A DNA stretch of 7,350 nt from Rubrobacter sp. (GCA_013815485.1 JACDGB010000082.1:1-7350), one strand, 5' to 3'; numbered from the stretch's first letter, positions 1-6,140 are shown. A program made the numbers and translations. The notes: generated by a model from the letters alone, not told the origin.

Positions 1-170
1 GAGTGATCCTCGAGCAGCCCGATGCCGTCCTCGAAGTAATGACGGGTCATCCGAACGTGGCTCGCACGCGCCTCGAAGGCTCGATCCACGGCCACCCGGT
101 ATGAGTCGCGGGCGGCTTCCACCAACTCTTCGGCAGCCTGTTCCGTACGGTCGCTACGATCATTGCTCAT
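1..170 (-). CDS. Partial small hypothetical protein, N-terminal 56 residues
   Basis: An open frame reads leftwards from an ATG at 170-168 and leaves the window without a stop. It starts MSNDRSDRTEQAAEELVEAA and continues to a segment with GIGLLEDH. A strong Shine-Dalgarno run (AAGGAGG on the minus strand, about 175-181) sits five bases before the ATG, which fixes the start well. The visible part is hydrophilic, rich in Glu, Asp, Arg and Ala, and likely helical. There is no signal peptide or membrane segment, so it is probably cytoplasmic. I do not recognise a family; the Ala/Glu heptad-like spacing would suit a short coiled-coil or helical-bundle protein, but that is a guess. It is transcribed away from the dehydrogenase gene at 497, so the two are divergent. 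Confidence is for a real gene, not for a function. Confidence 0.75.
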   Translation of the reverse strand, partial: MSNDRSDRTEQAAEELVEAARDSYRVAVDRAFEARASHVRMTRHYFEDGIGLLEDH

Positions 171-197
171 AAATGCCTCCTTTCTCCCTGAACCGTA

Positions 198-225
198 ATG
201 ATACCTCACATCACTGCTTTTCCAG
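198..225 (-). promoter_or_regulatory. Candidate promoter for the small gene at 170
   Basis: On the minus strand a good -10 hexamer, TATCAT (203-198, five of six matches to TATAAT), lies 16 bases after a weak -35, CTGGAA (225-220). Transcription would begin near 190, leaving a leader of about 20 bases that contains the strong Shine-Dalgarno site. The -35 match is poor, so this is suggestive only. Confidence 0.4.
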
Positions 226-258
226 GAGACTACCGGCTGAGGCCGGATCCCAGTCGCA

Positions 259-459
259 CTACACCGCGCCTCTATCCTTCAGAGTCCCTTTCAGATAGCC
301 CATGAACTCCGCCGCCCTTCCTTCCGGAGCCTTCGAGGGTGACGGCTGCGATAAATCCTCAAACGCCCGAGGCGCCGCCGAACGGCCTGAGACTCGAGTA
401 TCACGCAAGATATTGAATGCTACGAGGCGTGATCGGGCTGACGGGATGGGCGGGCGTTG
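259..459 (-). pseudogene. Possible C-terminal remnant of a lost gene
   Basis: After an in-frame stop at 462-460, the minus strand stays open for 66 codons to a TAG at 261-259. The predicted end, AAEFMGYLKGTLKDRGAV, and the preceding APRAFEDLSQ look more like ordinary protein than like random GC-rich translation. The frame has no ATG or GTG near its beginning and no ribosome binding site; one TTG lies about 17 codons in. It could be the tail of a truncated oxidoreductase or similar enzyme, but I cannot name a family. It could equally be chance, since a 66-codon open frame is not rare in GC-rich DNA. Start and extent are therefore only the limits of the open frame. Confidence 0.22.
400..433. 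promoter_or_regulatory. Inverted repeat upstream of the dehydrogenase promoter
   Basis: ATCACGC at 400-406 is matched exactly by its reverse complement GCGTGAT at 427-433, with 20 bases between the arms. It ends four bases before the proposed -35 element at 438, which is where an activator such as a LysR- or GntR-type regulator often binds. Organic-acid dehydrogenase genes of this type are commonly substrate-induced. No regulator gene is in the window, so its function is inferred from position only. Confidence 0.3.
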
Positions 460-466
460 CTAGCAT
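438..466 (+). promoter_or_regulatory. Candidate promoter for the D-malate/tartrate dehydrogenase
   Basis: CTGACG at 438-443 (-35, four of six matches) and TAGCAT at 461-466 (-10, four of six) are separated by the ideal 17 bases. Transcription would begin near 473, giving a leader of about 24 bases before the ATG at 497. The spacing and location are good but the hexamers are only moderate matches. Confidence 0.42.
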
Positions 467-496
467 GGCGTCTGACAGTATGGGATAGAGGAAAGG

Positions 497-1555
497 ATGG
501 CGGGGATGTCGAGGATAGCGGTAGTTGGGGGGGATGGCATCGGGCCGGAGGTCGTCCAGACTGGGATGCGGGTTTTGCGAGCGGTTGCGGAAGGGGACCC
601 CGCGCTAGACCTGGAGTTCACGGAGTTTCCCTGGGGCTGCGAATATTATCTGGAGAACGGTCGGATGATGCCGGAGGATGGAATAGAGGTTCTATCCGGC
701 TTCGATGCTTTGTATCTCGGGGCGGTTGGGTGGCCGACGGTTCCGGATCACGTATCGCTGTGGCAGCTCTTGATCCCCATCCGGCGCAACTTCGACCAGT
801 ACGTGAACCTGCGCCCGGCCCGCCTCCTGCGCGGCGTCGAGAGCCCGCTACGCAAGCCCGGCGTCCTGGACGTGACCGTCGTGCGCGAGAACACCGAGGG
901 CGAGTACTCGGACTCCGGCGGACGGCTCTTCGCGGGCACTCCGCGCGAGGTGGCGATTCAAGATAGCGTCTTCACCCGTCACGGCCTGGAGCGCATCATC
1001 CGCTACGCCTTCGATCTGGCCGGCACGCGCCGGGGCCGCCTCACCGGGGCGACCAAATCCAACGGCATCTCCATCACCATGCCGTTTTTCGATGAGGTGT
1101 TCCGCGAGGTATCAGAGGAATATTCGGACATCGAGGCATCCCTCATGCACGCGGACGCGCTGGCTGCCCGCCTCGTCCTTGACCCCGAGAGCTTCGACGT
1201 GGTCGTAGGCTCGAACCTCCTCGGTGACATCCTCTCGGAGGTGACGGCGGCCGTCTCCGGGGCCATCGGCATCGCGCCCTCGGCCAATCTCAATCCCGAA
1301 GGCGACTATCCTTCGCTCTTCGAGCCCATCCACGGCTCCGCCCCGGATATCGCCGGCAAGGGAGTGGCGAACCCCACGGGCGCGATCTGGGCCGGCGCCA
1401 TGATGCTGGATCACCTCGGATACGACGCAGCCGGACGCCGCATCGTCGAAGCCTTGGAAACGACGCTAGAAAGCGGAACGAAGACCGGAGACCTCGGCGG
1501 CTCCGCCAAGATGGACGAGGTGACCGAAGCGGTCATCGAGCGGCTTCGCGGCTAG
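497..1555 (+). CDS. dmlA: NAD-dependent D-malate/tartrate dehydrogenase
   Basis: This 352-residue enzyme belongs to the isocitrate/isopropylmalate dehydrogenase family. It would oxidise and decarboxylate D-malate to pyruvate and CO2, or act on tartrate, in the cytoplasm with NAD and a divalent metal. Segments such as GAVGWPTVPDH (75-85), RRNFDQYVNLRP (96-107), VVRENTEGEYS (128-138) and IGIAPSANLNPE (258-268) match E. coli DmlA and TtuC-type tartrate dehydrogenases better than LeuB. The substrate arginines R96, R106 and R130, with Y137 and K187, align with the known active site. D220 and D244 are metal ligands, but the third carboxylate is E248 where Asp is usual. D284 after HGSAP fits NAD rather than NADP use. 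E. coli DmlA is 361 residues, so the length is normal. GAGGAAAGG directly precedes the chosen ATG; a second ATG at 506 is a possible start. Exact substrate is not provable from sequence. Confidence 0.9.
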   Translation: MAGMSRIAVVGGDGIGPEVVQTGMRVLRAVAEGDPALDLEFTEFPWGCEYYLENGRMMPEDGIEVLSGFDALYLGAVGWPTVPDHVSLWQLLIPIRRNFDQYVNLRPARLLRGVESPLRKPGVLDVTVVRENTEGEYSDSGGRLFAGTPREVAIQDSVFTRHGLERIIRYAFDLAGTRRGRLTGATKSNGISITMPFFDEVFREVSEEYSDIEASLMHADALAARLVLDPESFDVVVGSNLLGDILSEVTAAVSGAIGIAPSANLNPEGDYPSLFEPIHGSAPDIAGKGVANPTGAIWAGAMMLDHLGYDAAGRRIVEALETTLESGTKTGDLGGSAKMDEVTEAVIERLRG

Positions 1556-1556
1556 G

Positions 1557-2240
1557 CTACGGGCTGCGAAGCTCGCGCCAGATGGCGGGTAGGACCTTCG
1601 CCGGATAACTCCAGTCCACGAACGACTCGCCGTGTTCCCGGACGCGGTAGTTTATCGGGACCTCCTCCATCCTCATGTCCTTGCGGAGCAGGTCGAGGGT
1701 GAGGACCTGAGCGTAATTGTAGTCGTGGACGATCTCCGCCACGCTGGCGGCTTCGCGCGAGAAGGCCCGCATCCCTGTCTGCCCATCGGAGATGAACCGT
1801 CCGGCGAGCAGCGACAGCAACGCGGTGAAAACGTGGTTGCCAATCCAACGGTGCGGCCTCATACCGGGCACGCCGCGTGAAAAGCGGCTACCAAGCACAT
1901 AGTCCGCGCGCCCGGAGAGGATGGGCTCCATGATCCGGGGTATGTCCTCCGGGCTGTATTCGAGGTCCGCGTCGAGGTAGACGACCGCCTCCGCGTTGGC
2001 GTCCACGGCCATCCGCAGCCCGGTACGCAGCGCGGCTCCGAGGCCGCGGTTGGCGGGGTGACGGATCACGACGGCCCCGTGCCGCTCCGAAATCTCCGCC
2101 GTTCGATCCGAAGATCCATCATCCACCACGAACGCACGCAACTCATATCCTGGCACGCGGACGCGGGCGATCCGGGTGAGCAGTTCTCCGATGGTGGCTT
2201 CCTCGTCTTTAGCCGGCACGACGACCGCCAGCAGCCTCAC
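1557..2240 (-). CDS. Family 2 glycosyltransferase, polyprenyl-phosphate sugar synthase (DPM1-like)
   Basis: This 227-residue protein has the layout of dolichol-phosphate mannose synthase-like GT2 enzymes. These transfer a sugar from a nucleotide donor to a polyprenyl phosphate at the inner face of the membrane. It begins VRLLAVVVPAKDEEATIGEL, typical of GT-A folds. VVDDGSSDRT (38-47) binds the nucleotide, DAD at 90-92 is the metal-binding DxD, and LGSRFSRG (116-123) and SDGQTGMRAF (151-160) are the usual acceptor-side motifs. There is no C-terminal membrane domain, so it is the short soluble form. The open frame extends further upstream, but the start is the GTG at 2240-2238. That codon shares GTGA with the stop of the phosphodiesterase gene, and GAGGGAG lies just before it. 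Translation is therefore probably coupled. The stop lies one base from the stop of the convergent dehydrogenase. The sugar is unknown. Confidence 0.9.
   Translation of the reverse strand: MRLLAVVVPAKDEEATIGELLTRIARVRVPGYELRAFVVDDGSSDRTAEISERHGAVVIRHPANRGLGAALRTGLRMAVDANAEAVVYLDADLEYSPEDIPRIMEPILSGRADYVLGSRFSRGVPGMRPHRWIGNHVFTALLSLLAGRFISDGQTGMRAFSREAASVAEIVHDYNYAQVLTLDLLRKDMRMEEVPINYRVREHGESFVDWSYPAKVLPAIWRELRSP
2237..2240 (-). promoter_or_regulatory. GTGA stop/start overlap
   Basis: On the minus strand the phosphodiesterase stop TGA (2239-2237) and the glycosyltransferase start GTG (2240-2238) share the four bases GTGA. Overlaps of this kind normally mean one transcript and coupled translation. 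This decides the glycosyltransferase start, because every upstream in-frame codon lies within the phosphodiesterase gene in a different frame and translates to arginine-rich sequence with no family resemblance. Confidence 0.85.
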
Positions 2241-3688
2241 GACGCCCGCTCCCTCGCCAGCGCGTCCATCAAGACCCGTCCCGTGGAGCCTTTCGGCGGT
2301 TCGACGCCGAGGAGGTACGAGATCGTCGGGGCGAGGTCCATGATGGAGGCGGGCTCTTTTATGGTCTGTCCTTTCGCAATGCCGCTTCCCCACATGGCGA
2401 ACGGTACGAAACGCTCTCCCTCGGAGAGATGGCCGTGCGCCCCGATGCCGCGTCCCTGGCCGTGGTCGGCCATCAGGATCACGGCGGTCTCGTCGTCGAG
2501 GTAGCCTCGTTCCCCGCACCATCCCATGAACCCTTCGATGAGTTGGTCGGTGATCTCGATCCGCTCCACGTACTCAGGGTAGTAAGTCCCGCGCACATGG
2601 CCGTTCTGGTCCACCGCCAAAAGCTGAAGCACGAGCAGATCGGGGTCTTGCTCCTCCAGTTCACGCTCCGCGGCGGCGATGAGGTTCCCATCTATTTTGT
2701 CGTTGTGGGCCACGCTGGTCACGCTCGCCACGTCGTCCCCAAAGGCGTCTATGAGGTGCGCGATCCCAACTATTCGTCCCCGCTTTCCAGCCCGCCGCAG
2801 CACATCGAAGATGCTCTCCACCTTCAGCCCGAACTTCAGAACGAGGTTGGACCTGATGCCATGAGCCTCCGGCGCGGCTCCGGTGAACATCGAGGAGAAA
2901 CACACCACCGTCCGGGCCGGGTACACCGTCTCCACGCTCTCGTAGACGGAGCCGCTTTGCATCATCCTCTCGAGGTACGGCTTCTCCGCCTCGTGGAAAC
3001 GGTCGAGGCGGCAGCCGTCTATGACGACCACGATCACCCGTCGAGCAAGCGCCGCGTCCCGGTTCAACTCCCGCGTCGGCTCCACCGGATACACCGGCTT
3101 CCAATCGAATAACAGCCGATGAATAAAGTAGCCCGCAATGGCGACCACCGCCGTGAAACCGAGGACAAGACCGGCGCGCCCGGCGGTCAACGGCGCCGCT
3201 ACCAGGTACTCCAGCGCGAGAAGCACGGTCAGGGCCTTCGGTATTTGCTCCAGGAAGTTCCCGCTGGTCGAGTCCGGGTTCTCAAGCACCAGCCGCCAGA
3301 ACCGGACGAAGTTATTCCTCGGGGCGCCCGTTCGCAGATGATAGTAAAACGTCCCCCAGAAAAAGACCGTGAAGAAAACATACAGCCCGAGAGCTAGAAA
3401 CACCGCGCCGAAGTCCACGAACCGGAACACGAAAACGAACGCCGCCAGAAATATCCACAACGCCCACCGCAGCCGGAGCGGAAAATCGTAGTACACGAAC
3501 ACGAGTACCAGCGGCGCTGCGAGCAGGATCCCAGGAAGCGCCCGTGACCAGAACTCGCCGTTTGTCAGCCCCGCGGCGTGCAACAAGAGAAACGTCCCGA
3601 GTACGAAGACCGGATGGAATGATTTTCCTTCGTTGAGGACGTTCCAGGCTCGCGCCGCGACGATCTCGAACTTGGAAGCGGGTTTCAA
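2237..3688 (-). CDS. Membrane-anchored alkaline phosphatase superfamily phosphodiesterase
   Basis: This 483-residue protein has an N-terminal membrane half and a C-terminal type I phosphodiesterase/nucleotide pyrophosphatase domain. About six hydrophobic helices lie near 25-40, 49-67, 74-89, 93-114, 152-169 and 173-190. The catalytic domain begins at about 216 with RRVIVVVIDGCRLDRF. Expected metal and catalytic residues are D224, the nucleophile T260 in YPARTVV, D360 and H364 in DQNGH, D408 and H409 in ADHG, and H418. All are present, so the enzyme should be active, hydrolysing or transferring a phosphodiester, probably outside the membrane. The substrate is unknown; a nucleotide, a lipid-linked phosphodiester or a phosphoalcohol transfer are all possible. 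The start is a TTG at 3688-3686 with GGGAG just upstream. An in-frame stop at 3736-3734 leaves no ATG, GTG or other TTG further up. It is the first gene of a pair with the glycosyltransferase, sharing GTGA. Confidence 0.87.
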   Translation of the reverse strand: MKPASKFEIVAARAWNVLNEGKSFHPVFVLGTFLLLHAAGLTNGEFWSRALPGILLAAPLVLVFVYYDFPLRLRWALWIFLAAFVFVFRFVDFGAVFLALGLYVFFTVFFWGTFYYHLRTGAPRNNFVRFWRLVLENPDSTSGNFLEQIPKALTVLLALEYLVAAPLTAGRAGLVLGFTAVVAIAGYFIHRLLFDWKPVYPVEPTRELNRDAALARRVIVVVIDGCRLDRFHEAEKPYLERMMQSGSVYESVETVYPARTVVCFSSMFTGAAPEAHGIRSNLVLKFGLKVESIFDVLRRAGKRGRIVGIAHLIDAFGDDVASVTSVAHNDKIDGNLIAAAERELEEQDPDLLVLQLLAVDQNGHVRGTYYPEYVERIEITDQLIEGFMGWCGERGYLDDETAVILMADHGQGRGIGAHGHLSEGERFVPFAMWGSGIAKGQTIKEPASIMDLAPTISYLLGVEPPKGSTGRVLMDALARERAS

Positions 3689-3853
3689 GGTCTCCCACCC
3701 CCCAACCCGATACGAACCGTCCGCCAGGAAGGTTCAGCGTCACGCAGCCACGGCGAAGACCTCTCCGTCACCACCGGCGCCGCGCCCGTATGCCAGACTC
3801 CCGGATCTACGTCACGCCCTCCTCACTCGAAATTCGACCCGCCGACCGTCCAT

Positions 3854-3881
3854 ACATTACCGTTCGTCCACATTTAATGCA
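3854..3881 (-). promoter_or_regulatory. Weak candidate promoter for the phosphodiesterase/glycosyltransferase pair
   Basis: On the minus strand TTGCAT (3881-3876) could be a -35 and TAATGT (3859-3854) a -10, separated by 16 bases. The -35 overlaps the Fur-like box, so a bound repressor would block it. Each hexamer matches consensus at only three positions, and the leader to the TTG at 3688 would be about 160 bases. Treat it as a guess supported mainly by its position in the only AT-rich patch. Confidence 0.25.
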
Positions 3882-3897
3882 AATGATTGTCATTTAC
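3878..3897. promoter_or_regulatory. Fur-like operator, copy 1
   Basis: The sequence TGCAAATGATTGTCATTTAC has AAATGA and TCATTT as perfect inverted arms around TTG (3881-3895). By hand it matches the classical 19-base Fur box at 13 of 19 positions. A near-identical copy lies at 6087-6107 in front of the iron transporter genes, in the same orientation. The shared sequence in a GC-rich background supports a real binding site for a Fur-family repressor. Zur or a manganese-sensing relative cannot be excluded. It lies about 190 bases upstream of the phosphodiesterase start and 54 bases past the GT-C stop. Confidence 0.68.
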
Positions 3898-3951
3898 GCA
3901 AGGAGATGGCGGAAGGATGGACTTTGCAGTCGTTGTGTACCCGACAAATAC

Positions 3952-5991
3952 CTATCGTTCTTCCTCGACCCGGAATATACGGTACTCGAGCCGCGCAGGG
4001 TCGGCTTCGGCGGATAGCTTGCTTTCGTGGCCCTCCGTCGGGGCGAGGCGCGGCAGTTCGAGCTTCGCGTCGCCGATCTGGCGGAAGTCCACGTCCGAGA
4101 GAAGCGGCGCCGGTCCTCCATCGGTGGTCACGTACGCGGCGTCCCGCAAGAGCCCAGCGTCCCGGAGTTCGTCCACTTCGCTGATGAAGCGATCGTGATC
4201 GTAGGGGAGGACGGGGCGGTCGTGAAGGTACTCGAAGGTCGAGGCGGTGAAGTCGAAGCCGTCCGGGCTCTCCACGAAGACTACGCGGGATTCGGGGATC
4301 TTCGCTTCGATACGCTCGAACGCCGCGACCGCGCCCTCGTACTCTGTCACGCCAGCTATGGGCAGCATTGCCCGTACGGTCCACCCGAGCGCAACCGCCG
4401 CCAGTGCCCCGGAGACGGCGATCCCCACGCGCCAGTCCCACGCCTGTCCAAGGTATCGTCCCACCTCGACCGCCGCGTATCCGGCCATCAGACACAGGAT
4501 CGGGAACACGGCGGGGACGAAGCGCCGGGTGGCCCACGGCAGATCCGGCGCGACGTTGGGGATGGCAACGTACAGTACCCCGAAAGCTAGGAATGCCCCC
4601 AGAACAATCGCCTTCGGCGCGTCCATCCGCCGGGCCGCGAGCAAGAATCCGACGAGACCGAGGATCGCCACGGCGGGCGTCGTGAACCACGCCATGCGGA
4701 CCAATACCTGGGTCCGGTAGTCGTTGAAGCCGCGCGAGTCTTCCGGCAGATTCTCCCACGGCACCGGAAGGACGAAATAGGCCCACAGCGCGAGACCGGC
4801 CACGCACAAAGCTCCGGCCAGCGCGAGCCCCCGGCCATGAACCTCCAGCCAGTCCGCCAGCCACCTTCCCCACCGATGCCGGACGAAGAAGAATGCGCCG
4901 GCCACGAGGACGGAAGCACCGATCACATACGGCGGCAGCCCGAGGAATCGGTTCAGGCCGTGCTCGCTGTAGATGACGTACAGATATCGTCCGCCGATGG
5001 TGTTCAGGTACACGAGCGAGGCCCCCGCGAAGAGCGCGAGCGGAACGCCGGGATACAGCCAGCGAGAGGCTTGCCGCCCGAGGAGCAAATCGTAGCCGAA
5101 GAGAGCTGGCAGGGCGATGGCGGCGAGGAATCCATCGGGGCGCATGAGCATCACGCCGCCGAGTGTCAGGCCGGCCAGGACGCCGGTGAGAGGGCCGGCT
5201 CCCCGGACGAAGCGGGCGGCGAGCCACAATCCAGAGAGGACGAAGAACTGCGATGGGATCTCGCTGGACGGCTGCCGGGACCACCATACCTGCGTGTAAC
5301 CAACCGCCAGGGTCGCCGCCCCGAGCAAACCCGCCCATCGTCCAAAGACCCCCCGACCGAGCACGAACGCCATCCCCACGCAAAGCGCGCCAAGAATGGG
5401 CACGACGTAGAGGCCGCCCCAAATCCCTCCCACGAGGTCGCCGAATCCCATCAGGGCGATAGGACCGGGGAAGAACTGAGGTACGATCAGGGCGTCGCCC
5501 TCGATGTAGAAGCCGGGATACTTCTTTCCTTCCAGAAACGGATGGAATCCCGCCACCTTCCGCACCAGGGGATCCTGGTGCAGCAAATCTCCCGTATACG
5601 CGAGCTTCCGGGCAAACAAGGTGTATACGCCAGGGTCCCGGCTGTTGACGACGTACTCCGCCGGACGCCCATACAGCGCGAAGCTCCCCGCCACGAGCCC
5701 GAGAACTCCGGCGTCCCACCACGAGGACTGAATAGACGCTCCGGCCCCGCGCCCGGCGAACCACGCGAGGGCCGTACACGCCAGAAAACTGACGCAGATC
5801 ACCGGCACCGTGAACCATCCCGCGAGCGACAACAAAACCAGCACCGGAGCAGCGACCGCGGCGGAGCCCGCGACCCGCAACAATACCGCCTCCGCCCATC
5901 CATCGCCCTTGCGCGACAGGGCGCGGCCCAGGAAGTGTCCCGGCAGGTACAGAGAGACTAGGATGAGGATCGCTTCAAGCATCTCGGGCAA
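3952..5991 (-). CDS. Multi-pass membrane glycosyltransferase, GT-C fold (putative)
   Basis: This 679-residue protein has roughly 13 to 16 hydrophobic helices across residues 5-545 and a soluble C-terminal domain of about 130 residues. The layout fits the ArnT/PMT-like GT-C superfamily, whose members take a sugar from a polyprenyl-phosphate donor on the outer face of the membrane. The first large loop has NSRDPGVYT at 116-124, where GT-C enzymes place their catalytic acidic residue; D119 is the candidate. Later WWSRQPSSEIPSQF (236-249), MRPDGFL (283-289) and PWATRRFVPAVFP (485-497) fall where the family has conserved charged turns. The start is ambiguous: a TTG at 5991 with only a weak upstream GGGA, or an in-frame ATG at 5982 giving 676 residues. 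It stands alone upstream of the phosphodiesterase/glycosyltransferase pair, and its natural partner would be the DPM1-like enzyme. The family assignment is by layout, so substrate is unknown. Confidence 0.72.
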   Translation of the reverse strand: MPEMLEAILILVSLYLPGHFLGRALSRKGDGWAEAVLLRVAGSAAVAAPVLVLLSLAGWFTVPVICVSFLACTALAWFAGRGAGASIQSSWWDAGVLGLVAGSFALYGRPAEYVVNSRDPGVYTLFARKLAYTGDLLHQDPLVRKVAGFHPFLEGKKYPGFYIEGDALIVPQFFPGPIALMGFGDLVGGIWGGLYVVPILGALCVGMAFVLGRGVFGRWAGLLGAATLAVGYTQVWWSRQPSSEIPSQFFVLSGLWLAARFVRGAGPLTGVLAGLTLGGVMLMRPDGFLAAIALPALFGYDLLLGRQASRWLYPGVPLALFAGASLVYLNTIGGRYLYVIYSEHGLNRFLGLPPYVIGASVLVAGAFFFVRHRWGRWLADWLEVHGRGLALAGALCVAGLALWAYFVLPVPWENLPEDSRGFNDYRTQVLVRMAWFTTPAVAILGLVGFLLAARRMDAPKAIVLGAFLAFGVLYVAIPNVAPDLPWATRRFVPAVFPILCLMAGYAAVEVGRYLGQAWDWRVGIAVSGALAAVALGWTVRAMLPIAGVTEYEGAVAAFERIEAKIPESRVVFVESPDGFDFTASTFEYLHDRPVLPYDHDRFISEVDELRDAGLLRDAAYVTTDGGPAPLLSDVDFRQIGDAKLELPRLAPTEGHESKLSAEADPARLEYRIFRVEEER

Positions 5992-6043
5992 GACATCCCA
6001 TCGCCCGGACTTTGATCCAACTCACATCCTACCCGCCTGACTC

Positions 6044-6073
6044 TTGACGCGACACTACAAGCTACACTACCCT
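6044..6073 (+). promoter_or_regulatory. Candidate promoter of the iron transporter operon
   Basis: TTGACG at 6044-6049 is a strong -35 (five of six). TACCCT at 6068-6073, 18 bases further on, would be a modest -10 of the TAnnnT type. Transcription would begin near 6080, so the Fur-like box at 6087-6107 would cover the first transcribed bases, a normal place for repression. The -10 is the weak point of this call. Confidence 0.42.
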
Positions 6074-6086
6074 GCCCCTGATACTA

Positions 6087-6107
6087 TTGCAAACGATTGT
6101 CATTACG
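6087..6107. promoter_or_regulatory. Fur-like operator, copy 2
   Basis: TTGCAAACGATTGTCATTACG repeats copy 1 at 3878-3897 with one substitution in the left arm and one base missing in the right arm. AACGA and TCATT form imperfect arms around the same TTG centre, and about 12 of 19 positions match the classical Fur box. It lies 34 bases before the substrate-binding protein start, as expected for an iron-repressed uptake operon. It also lies in the divergent gap, so it could affect the GT-C gene, whose start is about 95 bases away. Confidence 0.75.
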
Positions 6108-6122
6108 AAAATGGCCTCGACC

Positions 6123-6131
6123 GAGAGGAGG
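6123..6131 (+). promoter_or_regulatory. Ribosome binding site that sets the GTG start at 6141
   Basis: GAGAGGAGG is a near-perfect Shine-Dalgarno sequence ending nine bases before GTG at 6141. The other in-frame starts are worse. The TTG at 6087 lies in the operator, the ATG at 6111 has no purine run before it, and the ATG at 6165 has only a distant GGAAG. Confidence 0.75.
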
Positions 6132-6140
6132 CTCGTCGCA

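Larger units (their letters stand above)
171..496. other. Intergenic region between divergent genes
   Basis: These 326 bases separate the minus-strand small gene from the plus-strand dehydrogenase. They hold the promoter candidates for both, an inverted repeat at 400-433, and a stop-to-stop minus-strand frame at 259-459 whose end reads like a protein C-terminus. I find no full gene with a start and ribosome binding site, no tRNA-like fold and no clear terminator hairpin. Confidence 0.6.
3689..3951. other. Intergenic region with an AT-rich Fur-like operator
   Basis: This gap of 263 bases lies between the stop of the GT-C gene and the TTG start of the phosphodiesterase gene. Most of it is GC-rich with no convincing gene. 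The exception is a short AT-rich patch at 3851-3897 that contains the palindrome and promoter-like hexamers on both strands. I see no clear intrinsic terminator for the GT-C gene. Confidence 0.6.

Noticed and set aside
371..380. GC-rich GGCGCCGCCG patch in the left intergenic region as part of a terminator
   Set aside because: No stable long stem followed by a T-run could be found on either strand.
457..966. Plus-strand frame of 169 codons at the start of the dehydrogenase
   Set aside because: It overlaps the dehydrogenase out of frame and gives Arg/Gly/Trp-rich sequence without motifs.
2241..2522. N-terminal extension of the glycosyltransferase frame up to 2522
   Set aside because: The 94 extra residues are Arg/Pro-rich and lie within the phosphodiesterase catalytic domain. 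The GTG at 2240 gives the canonical GT2 start.
3881..3895. The AAATGA/TCATTT palindrome as a transcription terminator for the GT-C gene
   Set aside because: The arms are only six AT-rich base pairs with a three-base loop, and no U-run follows on the minus strand. The second copy before the iron operon argues for an operator.
3890..5899. Long minus-strand frame of 669 codons overlapping the GT-C gene
   Set aside because: Its translation is extremely rich in Arg, Gly and Pro with no family motifs. It is the shifted frame of the GT-C coding sequence, which has clear membrane helices.
4837..5961. Plus-strand frame of 374 codons antisense to the GT-C gene
   Set aside because: Low-complexity Glu/Arg/Pro/Gln composition and no recognisable domain; typical antisense shadow in GC-rich DNA.
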